Source: Alphaproteobacteria bacterium | Lineage (GTDB): Bacteria > Pseudomonadota > Alphaproteobacteria > UBA8366 | Direction of reading: 5' to 3' | DNA length: 64,000 nt | Assembly: GCA_028281325.1 (NCBI GenBank) | Contig: JANQKC010000032.1 | Coordinates: forward strand, 38,187-102,186 | In this document: piece after piece, positions 8,557-16,969 of the stretch | How the letters are laid out: each line of letters starts with the position of its first letter | Numbering within the stretch: position 1 is the first letter of the stretch | The notes under the pieces: generated by a model | Seen by the model: only the letters and a program-made list of their open reading frames with translations | Database searches by the model: none | Told to the model about the DNA's origin: nothing | Program-made: the position numbers and the translations under genes

Positions 8557-9378
8557 ATGACTGCAACGTTGGAACGGCCGCTCCTGCTGGTGGGATGCGG
8601 CAAGATGGGGTCTGCCATGCTGTCGGGCTGGCAGGCGAGCGGCATAACCGCCGGGGGAGTCTATGTCGTTGAGCCGCAGGGGCTGTCCGGTGCGGTCGAT
8701 CCCGCCGGGGCGCAGGCCGTGCCGTCGGACTCCGCGCTGCCGGACGATCTCGATCCGGAGGTCGTCGTCTTTGCCGTGAAGCCGCAGCAGATGGACGAGG
8801 TCGCCCCGCGCTATAAGCGGTTTGCCAAACCGGGCACGCTGTTCGTCTCCATCGCCGCGGGCACCACGATCGGCGTGTTCGAGCGGCATCTTGGGGACCG
8901 GGCCGCCATCGTGCGCGCCATGCCGAACACACCGGCGGCCATCGGCCAGGGGATCACCGTCGCCTGCCCGAATGCGCACGCGACGGAGAAACAGGTCGTT
9001 CTGGCGGAAGCGCTATTGTCGGCGATCGGCGAATGCATCGGCGTGACGGACGAGGCCCTGATGGATCCGGTGACCGCGTTGTCCGGCAGTGGCCCGGCCT
9101 ATGTGTTCCTGATGATCGAAGCGATGGCGGCCGCCGGTGCCGCCGCGGGCCTACCGCAGGACATGGCGGAACGTTTGGCGCTGGTCACCGTGGCTGGCGC
9201 CGGGCAGCTTGCGTTGCAAGGGCCCGACTCGCCATCCACGCTACGAGAGAATGTCACCAGCCCGGGCGGCACCACGTTCGCGGCGCTTCAGGTTCTGATG
9301 GCCGACCCCGGCCTGAAGACGTTGATGACCGAGGCCATCAATGCGGCGACCGAACGAAGCCGCGAATTGGCGGGCTAG
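8557..9378 (+). CDS. proC: Pyrroline-5-carboxylate reductase
   Basis: Last step of proline biosynthesis, NAD(P)H-dependent reduction of 1-pyrroline-5-carboxylate. 273 aa. Seen: N-terminal dinucleotide-binding motif LLVGCGKMGSAMLSGW, VFAVKPQQMDEV, VRAMPNTPAAIGQG, and the P5CR signature near the C-terminus, TSPGGTTFAALQVL preceded by LALQGPDSPSTLRENV. A 15-base gap separates it from the ybjN-like gene, with GGGAGG upstream of the ATG, so the two are likely co-transcribed. Confidence 0.98.
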   Translation: MTATLERPLLLVGCGKMGSAMLSGWQASGITAGGVYVVEPQGLSGAVDPAGAQAVPSDSALPDDLDPEVVVFAVKPQQMDEVAPRYKRFAKPGTLFVSIAAGTTIGVFERHLGDRAAIVRAMPNTPAAIGQGITVACPNAHATEKQVVLAEALLSAIGECIGVTDEALMDPVTALSGSGPAYVFLMIEAMAAAGAAAGLPQDMAERLALVTVAGAGQLALQGPDSPSTLRENVTSPGGTTFAALQVLMADPGLKTLMTEAINAATERSRELAG

Positions 9379-9441
9379 CCCCCCGCGACCGGTGCCGAAT
9401 AAGGGCTCCCGTTGTCCCGCGGGCGCGGCTACAATCCCCGT

Positions 9442-10056
9442 ATGACAGAGCCGACAGACACATCATCCCAGATTGTTACGGCGGCGCTCGACCTTATTCC
9501 CGTTCAGGGATGGTCGGACTTGTCCTTGCGCGACGTGGCCGAAAAGGCCGGTATCCCGCAGGATGAGATGCGCCGGCTGTATCCCTGCAAGGCGTCGTTG
9601 CTGGCGGGAATGGCCGCATGGGTCGAGGCGCGCGCGCAAGAAACGCCGCCGGCATTCGAGGAGGAAGACACGGTGCGCGACAGGCTGTTCGAGTTGTTGA
9701 TGGAACGCCTCGATGTCCTGGCGGATCGCCGTTCGGCCGTGGCCGCCATTCTGTATGATTTGCGCCGCGCGCCGGTATCCGCGCTTCCGGCGATCCCGGC
9801 GTTGCTGCGGCATGTCGGCGGCATTCTGGACCAGGCCGGCGTTTCCACCGCGTTGCCGGTCGGGCCGTTACGCTGCAAAGGGCTGGCCGGCGTGTGGCTC
9901 GCGACCATTGCGGTTTGGGTCGATGACGACAGTCCCGACAATGCCCGCACGATGGCGGCGCTCGACCGCAACCTGCGGCGAGTGGAGCCGGTGGCGCAGA
10001 TGCTTTCGCCGCTGTCCCGGCCCGGCGCTCCGTCCGCCGCGCCCGGTGGATACTGA
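9442..10056 (+). CDS. TetR/COQ9-like helix-turn-helix protein
   Basis: N-terminal TetR-type helix-turn-helix at about residues 8-55 (IVTAALDLIPVQGWSDLSLR, then DVAEKAGIPQDEMRRLYPCK), with an all-helical C-terminal part. The ATG at 9442 is preferred to an in-frame TTG at 9412. The helix VQGWSDLSLRDVAEKAG recalls the COQ9-like subgroup of TetR-fold proteins, and in that subgroup the protein may act in ubiquinone metabolism rather than as a repressor; the nearby ubiK-like gene makes this plausible. DNA target or ligand unknown. Confidence 0.75.
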   Translation: MTEPTDTSSQIVTAALDLIPVQGWSDLSLRDVAEKAGIPQDEMRRLYPCKASLLAGMAAWVEARAQETPPAFEEEDTVRDRLFELLMERLDVLADRRSAVAAILYDLRRAPVSALPAIPALLRHVGGILDQAGVSTALPVGPLRCKGLAGVWLATIAVWVDDDSPDNARTMAALDRNLRRVEPVAQMLSPLSRPGAPSAAPGGY

Positions 10057-10080
10057 AGATCCAAATTTTGGCGAGCGAAG

Positions 10081-10416
10081 ATGACGATAAGTTTCGATGA
10101 TTTTCAGAAGGTCGAGGTCCGTGTCGGCACCGTAACGCGGGCCGAACCCTTTCCCGAGGCCCGCAAGCCGGCGATCAAGCTATGGGTCGATTTCGGCGAT
10201 GCGATCGGCGAGAAGAAAACCTCGGCGCAGATCACCAAATATTATCAAGCCGAGGCGCTGGTCGGGCGGCAGGTCGCGGCCGTGGTCAACTTCCCGCCGA
10301 AACAGATCGGCAAGTTCATGTCGGAAATCCTGGTACTCGGCTTTCCCGATGCGGAGGGGGAGGTCGTTTTGCTGTCCGTCGATCATCCGGTGCCGAACGG
10401 CGGCCGGCTTTTTTGA
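10081..10416 (+). CDS. csaA: tRNA-binding protein CsaA
   Basis: Small OB-fold tRNA-binding protein with export-related chaperone activity described in Bacillus. 111 aa, the usual length. Seen: FDDFQKVEVRVGTVTRAEPF at the start, then KLWVDFGDAIGEKKTSAQIT with the conserved segment, VVNFPPKQIGKFMSEILVLG and a Gly-rich C-terminus ending PNGGRLF. It ends 14 bases before the stop of the convergent sensor kinase gene. Confidence 0.92.
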   Translation: MTISFDDFQKVEVRVGTVTRAEPFPEARKPAIKLWVDFGDAIGEKKTSAQITKYYQAEALVGRQVAAVVNFPPKQIGKFMSEILVLGFPDAEGEVVLLSVDHPVPNGGRLF

Positions 10417-10429
10417 TCCCCCCTTGCGG

Positions 10430-11752
10430 CTAGATCGGCAGGTGCACGAGCGCGCGCAAGCCGCCATGCGGCGAGTTCTCCAGCCCGATATCGCCGCCGT
10501 GGCCGCGGGCGATGTCGCGGGCGATGGCCAATCCTAGGCCGGTACCGCCGGTTTCCGGGTTGCGCGACTGATCGAGCCGGTGAAAGGGGCGGAACACGTC
10601 CTGCCGTTTTTCCTCGGGGATGCCCGGTCCGTCGTCGTCGATGACGATTTCGACCGCGTCGTTTCGTTTGCCGGCCCGCACCCAGACTTGTTCGCCGTAC
10701 CGCTCCGCATTGGCGATGAGGTTATCGAGGCATCGCCGCAGCGAATCTCTCTTTACGGGCAGTTTCAGATTGCCTTCGACATGACAATCGACTTTGGTCC
10801 CGTTGCGCTGCCAGCTTGAGACCGCGTTTTCGATGAGTTCGCCAAGATCGGTGTCGATCGCGGGTTCGTCGCCTTCGCCTCTCGCGAAGGTAAGGTAGCC
10901 GTCGATCATCTTTTCCATCTCGACGACGTCGGCCTTCAATTCCGCGGTGTCCGCACTGTCGTCCAGCATCGCCAATTGCAGCTTCATGCGTGTGAGCGGC
11001 GTGCGCAGATCGTGGCTGACACCGGACAGCATGTCGGTGCGCTGGCGAATTTGGCGGCTGATGCGCGACCGCATCAGATTGAAGGCCGCGCCGGCTTGCC
11101 GCACTTCCGTCGCCCCGGACACCTGGAAGCGATCGTCCATCCCGCGGCCTTTGCCGAAGCGGTCCACGGCGTCGGCGAGCCGCCGGATCGGTTTGATCTG
11201 ATTGCGCAGGAAAACGATGGCGATCGCCAGCAGGATGAGCGAGGTGCCGACCATCCAGAACATGAAGATGTAAGTGGTCGTGCTGAACACGCGCCGGCCC
11301 GGTACGATCACCGACAACACGCCGTCCGGCAGTTGAACGTCGATGATCACGCGTTCCTTGAAGACCGTCGAATCGATGACGAAGGGGCGGTTGACGCGTT
11401 CCCGCATGTCGATCGCAAGCTTTGCGTCGAGAATGCCGCCGTATTCCTGATCCGTGCCCGGCAGGGTGACGCCCGGCGTGAACGTCATGCGAAGCTGGAA
11501 GTGCCGGTGCGCATTGTCGAAGGCGCGCGCCTGCCCTTGCGGACTGGGGTCACGGACCATTTCGTCGATCGTGAGGGCGATCTCACCGGCGATCGCCGCC
11601 GTCAGCCGTCGGGTGACCGTTTCCCAATGGCGGTCGATGAAGATGGTCGCCGCAACGATCTGCAGGATGATCAGCGGCGTCACGAGGATCATCAGCGCCC
11701 GGCCGAACAGTGTTTTCGGCAGGAACCGTTTTATCAGCGCGAAAGGATCCAT
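10430..11752 (-). CDS. Two-component sensor histidine kinase, EnvZ-like
   Basis: Inner-membrane sensor kinase. Transmembrane helices at about residues 18-40 and 160-182 flank a periplasmic domain of about 120 residues; a HAMP domain follows (about 183-235), then HisKA with GVSHDLRTPLTRMK (phospho-acceptor His247) and a HATPase_c domain with IVIDDDGPGIP and GGTGLGLAIARDIARGHGG. 440 aa. It starts 6 bases after the response regulator stop. The signal is unknown; in E. coli EnvZ pairs with OmpR in osmoregulation, which need not hold here. Confidence 0.95.
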   Translation of the reverse strand: MDPFALIKRFLPKTLFGRALMILVTPLIILQIVAATIFIDRHWETVTRRLTAAIAGEIALTIDEMVRDPSPQGQARAFDNAHRHFQLRMTFTPGVTLPGTDQEYGGILDAKLAIDMRERVNRPFVIDSTVFKERVIIDVQLPDGVLSVIVPGRRVFSTTTYIFMFWMVGTSLILLAIAIVFLRNQIKPIRRLADAVDRFGKGRGMDDRFQVSGATEVRQAGAAFNLMRSRISRQIRQRTDMLSGVSHDLRTPLTRMKLQLAMLDDSADTAELKADVVEMEKMIDGYLTFARGEGDEPAIDTDLGELIENAVSSWQRNGTKVDCHVEGNLKLPVKRDSLRRCLDNLIANAERYGEQVWVRAGKRNDAVEIVIDDDGPGIPEEKRQDVFRPFHRLDQSRNPETGGTGLGLAIARDIARGHGGDIGLENSPHGGLRALVHLPI

Positions 11753-11758
11753 CGGCCG

Positions 11759-12457
11759 CTATTCGTCCGGGCGCAGGACATAGCCTTGCCCTCTGATTGT
11801 CTGGAGATAGCGTGGCGTGCGCGGGTCGGGCTCGATTTTCCGCCGAAGGCGCGTGACCTGCACGTCGATTGTCCGTTCGCCGCCGTTGATATCGCAAAGC
11901 TGCGACAGGGATTGGCGGCTCATCACCCGGCCGGCCTGTTCGGCGAGCACCCGCAGCAGGCTCGCCTCGGTCGACGTCAGGCTGATCGTGTCGTCGGTGC
12001 CGATCAGCAACTCTCGCTCCGCGTCGAATAGGATATCGCCGAGCTGCACGGATTTGACTTCCGCTTCCGGGATCACCGGTTCGGCGGCGACCCGTTGCAG
12101 GATGTTCTTGATTCGAAGCAGGAGTTCGCGCGGCTCGAAGGGTTTCGGCAGGTAGTCGTCGACGCCCGCTTCCAGGCCATCGATCCGGTCCTCCACCTCG
12201 GCCATCGCGGTCAGCATGAGGATCGGCATACTGTGGCTGGTCTTCAGTGCGTGGGCCAGGGTCAGGCCGTCTTCGCCGGGCATCATCCGGTCGAGCACGA
12301 TGAGGTCGAATTCGAGGGACGTGAGGTGATGCCGCGCGTCCTTGGCGTTGGCGGCGACCGAGACCCGGAATCCATTATCCATCAGGAACTTACGAAGAAG
12401 CCCCCGCAAGCGGGTATCGTCGTCCACAACCAAGATGTGCGGCGTTTCCGGGTGCAT
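11759..12457 (-). CDS. OmpR-family response regulator (PetR-like)
   Basis: DNA-binding response regulator, partner of the downstream kinase. Receiver domain residues about 7-120 with acidic pocket VVDDD, phospho-acceptor Asp56 in LIVLDRMMPGEDG and Lys in DDYLPKPFEPREL; winged-helix output domain about 135-230 with LTSTEASLLRVLAEQAGRVM and the recognition-helix region. 232 aa. Directly downstream of a MarR gene that resembles PetP; in Rhodobacter capsulatus petP-petR is linked to cytochrome gene expression. That functional link is inference. Confidence 0.94.
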   Translation of the reverse strand: MHPETPHILVVDDDTRLRGLLRKFLMDNGFRVSVAANAKDARHHLTSLEFDLIVLDRMMPGEDGLTLAHALKTSHSMPILMLTAMAEVEDRIDGLEAGVDDYLPKPFEPRELLLRIKNILQRVAAEPVIPEAEVKSVQLGDILFDAERELLIGTDDTISLTSTEASLLRVLAEQAGRVMSRQSLSQLCDINGGERTIDVQVTRLRRKIEPDPRTPRYLQTIRGQGYVLRPDE

Positions 12458-12516
12458 CGGCGCGAGTATACACTGCCTTGATCCGCCTCAACAGCGGCTC
12501 TGCGAGGTTCGTTTGG

Positions 12517-13038
12517 TTAACGGCGCGGCATCCAATCCCGCTCGAACCGGGCCCGGTCTTCGTCACTGGTCATAATGCCCAACATGACCTTGCGAAAGCC
12601 TTCGACCGCCTCCGCCCCGGCGTCGCGATAGGCCCTGGCGAAGCGCGCTCGCTGGTTTTCGGTCAGTTCCTGTTCGAGCCTACGGCCCTTCTCCGTCAGT
12701 TCCAGCAGCCGTTGCCGTCTGTCCTGCGTGCCTTGGGTCTGGACGATGAATTCTTCCCGGACGAGTTGTCCCAGCACGCGGCCCAGGCTTTGTTTCGTGA
12801 TCTGCAGGATGCCCAACAGGTCGGAGACGGACATTCCCGGATAACGCCCGACGAAGTAGATCACCCGGTGATGAGCCCGGCCGAAACCGTAATCGGCCAG
12901 GATCGCGTCGGGTTCGGCGGTGAAGTCGCGGTAGGCATAGAACAGCATTTCGATGCCCTGGCGCAGTTCCTCGTCCCGCAAATACGTCGCGTCGGTTTCT
13001 TGCGGGTCGGAAGGTATGGGAGAATTTACGTCAGTCAT
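12517..13038 (-). CDS. MarR-family transcriptional regulator, PetP-like
   Basis: Winged-helix repressor/activator of about 173 aa. Seen: LRQGIEMLFYAYRDFTAEPD, then GFGRAHHRVIYFVGRYPGMS, DLLGILQITKQSLGRVLGQL (recognition helix) and wing DRRQRLLELTEKGRRLE. This matches the PetP subgroup, which in alphaproteobacteria precedes a PetR-type response regulator, as it does here (59 bases away). Divergent from ilvE; the 132-base intergenic region contains TTGACATAAATTGATTCGAAT next to the start codon, a possible operator. No clear ribosome binding site precedes the ATG. Confidence 0.92.
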   Translation of the reverse strand: MTDVNSPIPSDPQETDATYLRDEELRQGIEMLFYAYRDFTAEPDAILADYGFGRAHHRVIYFVGRYPGMSVSDLLGILQITKQSLGRVLGQLVREEFIVQTQGTQDRRQRLLELTEKGRRLEQELTENQRARFARAYRDAGAEAVEGFRKVMLGIMTSDEDRARFERDWMPRR

Positions 13039-13170
13039 GTTGACATAAATTGATTCGAATGATACACAGCGCGTCCAATCTTCGACAGAATGTGACCTAT
13101 TCTGCGGGATTTTGGTAAGATTAATAGACCGTCACAGCGAAATTTCACAGGGTGACCGGAGAAAAAACCG

Positions 13171-14085
13171 ATGGATGAACTTCCGTTCGACGACCGCGAG
13201 GGACAAATCTGGTTCGATGGCGCGTTGGTGCCGTGGAAAGACGCCAACCTGCATGTTCTCAGCCATGGGCTTCATTACGCTTCCTGCGTGTTCGAGGGCG
13301 AGCGGGCCTATAATGGCCGTATCTTCAAGCTGACGGAACATACGGAACGTCTGGTCGCTGGCGCCCGAACGATGGACTTCGAGATTCCCTATACGGTGGA
13401 GCAGATCGACGCCGCTTGCAACGAGGTTCTCAAGGCGCAAGGGTTGAGCGAAGCCTATGTCCGGCCGGTCGCTTGGCGCGGATCGGAAATGATGGGCGTG
13501 TCGGCGCAACATGCCAAAATCCATCTGTCGATCGCCGCATGGCCCTGGGGGGCGTATTTCTCGCCCGAAGCCCGCATGGAAGGAATCCGCATGCAATGGG
13601 CCGATTGGAAACGCCCGGATCCGGCGACGATCCCTTGCAAGACCAAGGCGGCCGGCCTGTACATGATCTGCACCTTGTCGAAGCACAAGGCGGAACGCGA
13701 CGGGTTCAATGACGCGCTGATGCTCGATTACCGTGGTTACATCGCGGAAGCGACCGGCGCGAATATCTTTCTGGTCATCGACGGCAAGATTCACACGCCG
13801 CTGCCGGATTGCTTCCTCGACGGCATCACGCGGCGGACGGTGATCCAGCTTGCCAAGATGCGCGGGATGGACGTGACCGAGCGGCATATCAAGCCGGAAG
13901 AGTTGAACGACGCGTCGGAGGTTTTTCTCTGCGGTTCCGCCGTCGAAGTGACGCCGGTGCGCGAAATCGGCGAGCATCGGTTCACGCCGGGCGAGATCAC
14001 GCGGACGCTGTTGGAAGACTACGACGAGGAGGTGCGGCGCGAAGTGCCGCGCACCCTCGACGCGCCGAAGGCTTACGCCGCGTAA
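13171..14085 (+). CDS. ilvE: Branched-chain amino acid aminotransferase
   Basis: PLP fold-type IV transaminase that completes Val, Ile and Leu synthesis. 304 aa. Seen: DGQIWFDGALVPW-type N-terminus, the class IV features HGLHYASCVFEGERAYNG, the PLP lysine in ATIPCKTKAAGLYMI (about residue 158), and EATGANIFLVIDGKIHTP followed by DCFLDGITRRTVIQLA. D-amino-acid transaminases and ADC lyases share the fold, but the HGLHY.CVFEG motif and length favour IlvE. A GGAG motif stands a few bases before the ATG; divergent from the MarR gene. Confidence 0.95.
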   Translation: MDELPFDDREGQIWFDGALVPWKDANLHVLSHGLHYASCVFEGERAYNGRIFKLTEHTERLVAGARTMDFEIPYTVEQIDAACNEVLKAQGLSEAYVRPVAWRGSEMMGVSAQHAKIHLSIAAWPWGAYFSPEARMEGIRMQWADWKRPDPATIPCKTKAAGLYMICTLSKHKAERDGFNDALMLDYRGYIAEATGANIFLVIDGKIHTPLPDCFLDGITRRTVIQLAKMRGMDVTERHIKPEELNDASEVFLCGSAVEVTPVREIGEHRFTPGEITRTLLEDYDEEVRREVPRTLDAPKAYAA

Positions 14086-14124
14086 TCCCGATACTCCTTG
14101 GAGTTCAGAAAGGGGCGTCGCGCC

Positions 14125-14140
14125 AAGGGCCGGCGCCCTT
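14125..14140. terminator. Hairpin between convergent genes, weak terminator candidate
   Basis: AAGGGC and GCCCTT separated by CGGC form a 6-bp stem in the 60 bases between the convergent stops of ilvE and the DMT transporter gene. No T-run follows on either strand, so a factor-independent terminator is not demonstrated. Confidence 0.3.
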
Positions 14141-14145
14141 GTCCG

Positions 14146-15042
14146 TCAGGCCAGTCGCCGTTGAGCGGCGGCCCGGCGCTTGCGCTCGCGGTGCAGAATG
14201 TACAGGCCGCTCGCGACGACCAGCGATCCGCCGGTCAGGATCCAGGCGTCCGGCACATCGCCCCAGAACAGGTAGCCGATCACCATCGCCCAGACGATGG
14301 TGCAGTATTTGAAGGGGGCGACGATCTTGGCTTCCGCGAGACGGAAGGTTTCGATCATCAGAAAATGCGCCACCCCTTGGAAGAGCGCGGCGAGGGCGAA
14401 GAGCCAGATATCCGCCGGGTCGATCGGCTTCCACCCGGTGACGAGACAGAGGCCGAGCCCAGCGAGCAGAATGACCGTCGTGGTCACCGCCAGCGTCGCG
14501 GTGGACGAGTCGGTGGCGCTGATCTTTCGGGTGATGACATCGCGGGTTGCGCTCAACACCGCGACGCTCAACGGCAACAGCGCGGCGACCTGAAAGGCGG
14601 CTGGGGTGGGGCGCAGCATGATCAGCACGCCGAGGAACCCGGTCAGCACCGCGCACCATCGCCGCCATCCAACGCGCTCGCCCAGCAGGAAGGCGGCCAT
14701 GGCGGTCAGGATCAGTGGCGAGGCGTGGTTGATCGCGAAGACATCGCCGAGCGGCAGCCGTTCGACGCTGAGGATCATCAGGAAGGTCGAGGAGGCGAGG
14801 CAAAGCGCCCGCGCCAATTGGCCGCCGTAGTTGCGCACCCGCAGCGTGGCGACGCCGCCGTCCCGCCAGACCAGCGCGGCGACGACGAAATACACGAACA
14901 GGGCGCGCACGACCATGATCTGCGCCGACGTGTAATCGTCCACCAGGAACTTCACCACGGTGGAGTTGAGGGCCAGGAACAGGCCGCCCGCGATCATGCA
15001 GGCGATGCCCTTTACCGGCGAGATGGAGGACGGTGACGGCAT
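14146..15042 (-). CDS. EamA/DMT-superfamily transporter
   Basis: Ten-helix inner-membrane exporter of the drug/metabolite transporter type, with two EamA repeats (about residues 5-135 and 150-280). The start at 15042 gives MPSPSSISPVKGIACMIAGG and avoids overlap with the upstream dehydrogenase gene, although the frame is open to 15111. Conserved EamA features include ALNSTVVKF in helix 1 and the second-repeat segment EAKIVAPFKYCTIVWAMVIG. Substrate cannot be deduced. 298 aa; last gene of the minus-strand run from uvrC. Confidence 0.9.
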   Translation of the reverse strand: MPSPSSISPVKGIACMIAGGLFLALNSTVVKFLVDDYTSAQIMVVRALFVYFVVAALVWRDGGVATLRVRNYGGQLARALCLASSTFLMILSVERLPLGDVFAINHASPLILTAMAAFLLGERVGWRRWCAVLTGFLGVLIMLRPTPAAFQVAALLPLSVAVLSATRDVITRKISATDSSTATLAVTTTVILLAGLGLCLVTGWKPIDPADIWLFALAALFQGVAHFLMIETFRLAEAKIVAPFKYCTIVWAMVIGYLFWGDVPDAWILTGGSLVVASGLYILHRERKRRAAAQRRLA

Positions 15043-15076
15043 GGCAGGCGCGCCACTATAGCCCGTCGGTCCGCGA

Positions 15077-16240
15077 TTACCACGCCATTTCAAGAATTTC
15101 GAGGATGTCATCCGGGCCGTCGATCTTGCGCGGGTTCGACGGAATCAGATGGTCGTGCATCGCGTTTTCGGCGATCTCCCGGAACTGACTCCGCTCGACG
15201 CCGACATCGCGCAGCCGCCGCGGCAGCCCAAGGCTAGAGATCAGGTCGCCGATGGCGTCGCTGGCGTCGACGCCGGGACGGTCCAGCGCGATGCTGACTT
15301 TCTCCTGCTGCGCCGCGTTGACCGGTTTGTTGTAGGTCAGGACATGCGGCAGCAGGATGCAGGACGTGTAGCCGTGCGGCACGCCGGCGGTGCTGCCCAG
15401 CATGTGGCCGATGCCGTGGCTCGCGCCGCGCCGCACGCCGGCCATCGATCCGATCATCGACAGCCAGGTTCCGGTCAGGCAACTCTGCCGCGCCTCCAAA
15501 TCCGCCGGGTCTTGCTTCGACCGATGCAACCCGTCCCGCAGAAGCCGTAGCGCGTGCGCCGCCGTGCCGTCGACATACGGGTCCGCGTTGATCGAGCAAA
15601 GATCCTCGGTCACGTGATCGACCGCGCGGATGCCGGTGGAGAGCCAGAGCCATTCCGGCGTGTGCACGGTCAACGCCGGGTCGAGGATCACCGTGCGCGG
15701 CACATGCAGGGGGTGGCGGTAAATCTCTTTCAGGTGCCGTACCGGATCGGTGCCGCCGGCGCTGATGTTGAACTCGCCGCCGGACAGGGTCGTCGGGACC
15801 GCGATCTGCCGCACCGTCGGCGCCGTGGGGTCAAGGTCGCCCGTCGCCGCATAGCGGCGCAGCGTATCCGTATCGCGCACGTCGTTGGCGAGGCAGAGCA
15901 CGATCAGCTTGCTGCCGTCGGTGACCGACCCGCCGCCCACGCTGAGGATCAGATCGGCCTCGTTGGCGCGCGCGTCGTTCGCCGCATCGACGACCTGATC
16001 GATCGGCGAATGCGACGCCATCCGGTTGCACATGCCGGCCAGGCGGTCGCCCAAGGCGGATTTCAGCCGGTCCATCGTGTCGGTCTCGCGGCTGAGGGTG
16101 CCGCCCACCACGACATAAACATGCCGCGCGCCCAGCCGGTCGGCTTCGTCCGCGGCGGCCTGATCGAAGGGCGTGCCCGAAATCACCCGCTCGATATCGA
16201 AGTAGTTGAAAATGCGGGGCTGCGGATAGCTCATGCTCAT
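15077..16240 (-). CDS. Iron-containing alcohol dehydrogenase family protein
   Basis: Group III metal-dependent dehydrogenase of about 387 aa, related to maleylacetate reductases. Seen: the NAD(P) motif LILSVGGGSVTDGSK, the region IAVPTTLSGGEFN, and metal-ligand segments IRAVDHVTED, GASHGIGHMLGS and GVPHGYTSC. The start codon overlaps the moaE stop as ATGA, so it is translationally coupled to molybdopterin synthase genes. The GEFNISAGGTD segment and the position of the ligands fit the maleylacetate reductase branch, but the substrate is uncertain and the link to molybdenum cofactor genes is unexplained. Confidence 0.88.
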   Translation of the reverse strand: MSMSYPQPRIFNYFDIERVISGTPFDQAAADEADRLGARHVYVVVGGTLSRETDTMDRLKSALGDRLAGMCNRMASHSPIDQVVDAANDARANEADLILSVGGGSVTDGSKLIVLCLANDVRDTDTLRRYAATGDLDPTAPTVRQIAVPTTLSGGEFNISAGGTDPVRHLKEIYRHPLHVPRTVILDPALTVHTPEWLWLSTGIRAVDHVTEDLCSINADPYVDGTAAHALRLLRDGLHRSKQDPADLEARQSCLTGTWLSMIGSMAGVRRGASHGIGHMLGSTAGVPHGYTSCILLPHVLTYNKPVNAAQQEKVSIALDRPGVDASDAIGDLISSLGLPRRLRDVGVERSQFREIAENAMHDHLIPSNPRKIDGPDDILEILEMAW

Positions 16241-16716
16241 TCCGCCGCCTTGCCGGGATCTGTCCGTTTCCAGCGCTCGGCGGCCGCGTCGTCGCTGTCG
16301 CGCGCGTCGACCCAACTGCCATTGCCGTCTTCGGTTTCTTCCAATTTCCAGAAGGGCGCCTTGGTCTTCAGCCAGTCGATCAGGAAATGACAGGACTCGA
16401 GCGCCGCTTCCCGATGGGCGCTGGCTGTCACCACCAGGACGATCCGGTCGCCGGGTTCGAGCCGGCCGTAGCGGTGAACGATCAGGCTGGCGTCGAGCGG
16501 CCAGCGCTTATGCGCTTCCGCTTCGATCTCCGCGAGCATCTTTTCGGTCATGCCGGGATAGTGTTCCAGCGTCATGGCGCCGATCTGTTCGCCCTTCGCC
16601 ATGTCGCGCACCAGGCCGATGAAGCTGGCGACGCCGCCGATCGCGTGATTGCCGGCGGTCAACGCGCCGATCTCCGCGCCGGGGTCGAAGTCCTCCTGCT
16701 GCACTTTGACGGCCAT
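16237..16716 (-). CDS. moaE: Molybdopterin synthase catalytic subunit
   Basis: Large subunit of molybdopterin synthase, which inserts two sulfurs into precursor Z using MoaD thiocarboxylate. 159 aa. Seen: IGGVASFIGLVRDMAKGEQI, MTLEHYPGMTEKMLAEIEAE and the C-terminal HREAALESCHFLIDWLKTKA-type segment with the active-site Lys region (KTKAPFWK). One base separates it from the moaD stop; the next gene overlaps its stop. Confidence 0.97.
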   Translation of the reverse strand: MAVKVQQEDFDPGAEIGALTAGNHAIGGVASFIGLVRDMAKGEQIGAMTLEHYPGMTEKMLAEIEAEAHKRWPLDASLIVHRYGRLEPGDRIVLVVTASAHREAALESCHFLIDWLKTKAPFWKLEETEDGNGSWVDARDSDDAAAERWKRTDPGKAAE

Positions 16717-16717
16717 C

Positions 16718-16969
16718 TCAGCCTCCCGTCATCGGCGGGAACAGCGCGACCTCGTCGCCGGGCGTGATCTTGGCGTCGAGCGTCGCGAATTCCTGATTGA
16801 TCGCGACACGGATCGCGCTGACATCCTGCAACGCCTCCTCGAAGCCGTCGCCCCGCGTCTTCAGCCAGTCGATCAGGCCGGCCACGTCGGTGACCTCGGC
16901 CGGGACCGCCACGTCCTCTTCGTCGATACCGGTGCGCTGCCGCAGCCAGGCGAAATACAAAATCTTCAT
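16718..16969 (-). CDS. moaD: Molybdopterin synthase sulfur carrier subunit
   Basis: Ubiquitin-fold sulfur carrier that is adenylated and thiocarboxylated on its C-terminal glycine. 83 aa with N-terminus MKILYFAWLRQRTGIDEEDV and the diagnostic C-terminal Gly-Gly (ending FPPMTGG). Its ATG overlaps the moeA stop (ATGA), and moaE follows after 1 base, so moeA-moaD-moaE are translationally coupled. The order uvrC-pgsA-moaD-moaE is common in alphaproteobacteria. Confidence 0.97.
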   Translation of the reverse strand: MKILYFAWLRQRTGIDEEDVAVPAEVTDVAGLIDWLKTRGDGFEEALQDVSAIRVAINQEFATLDAKITPGDEVALFPPMTGG

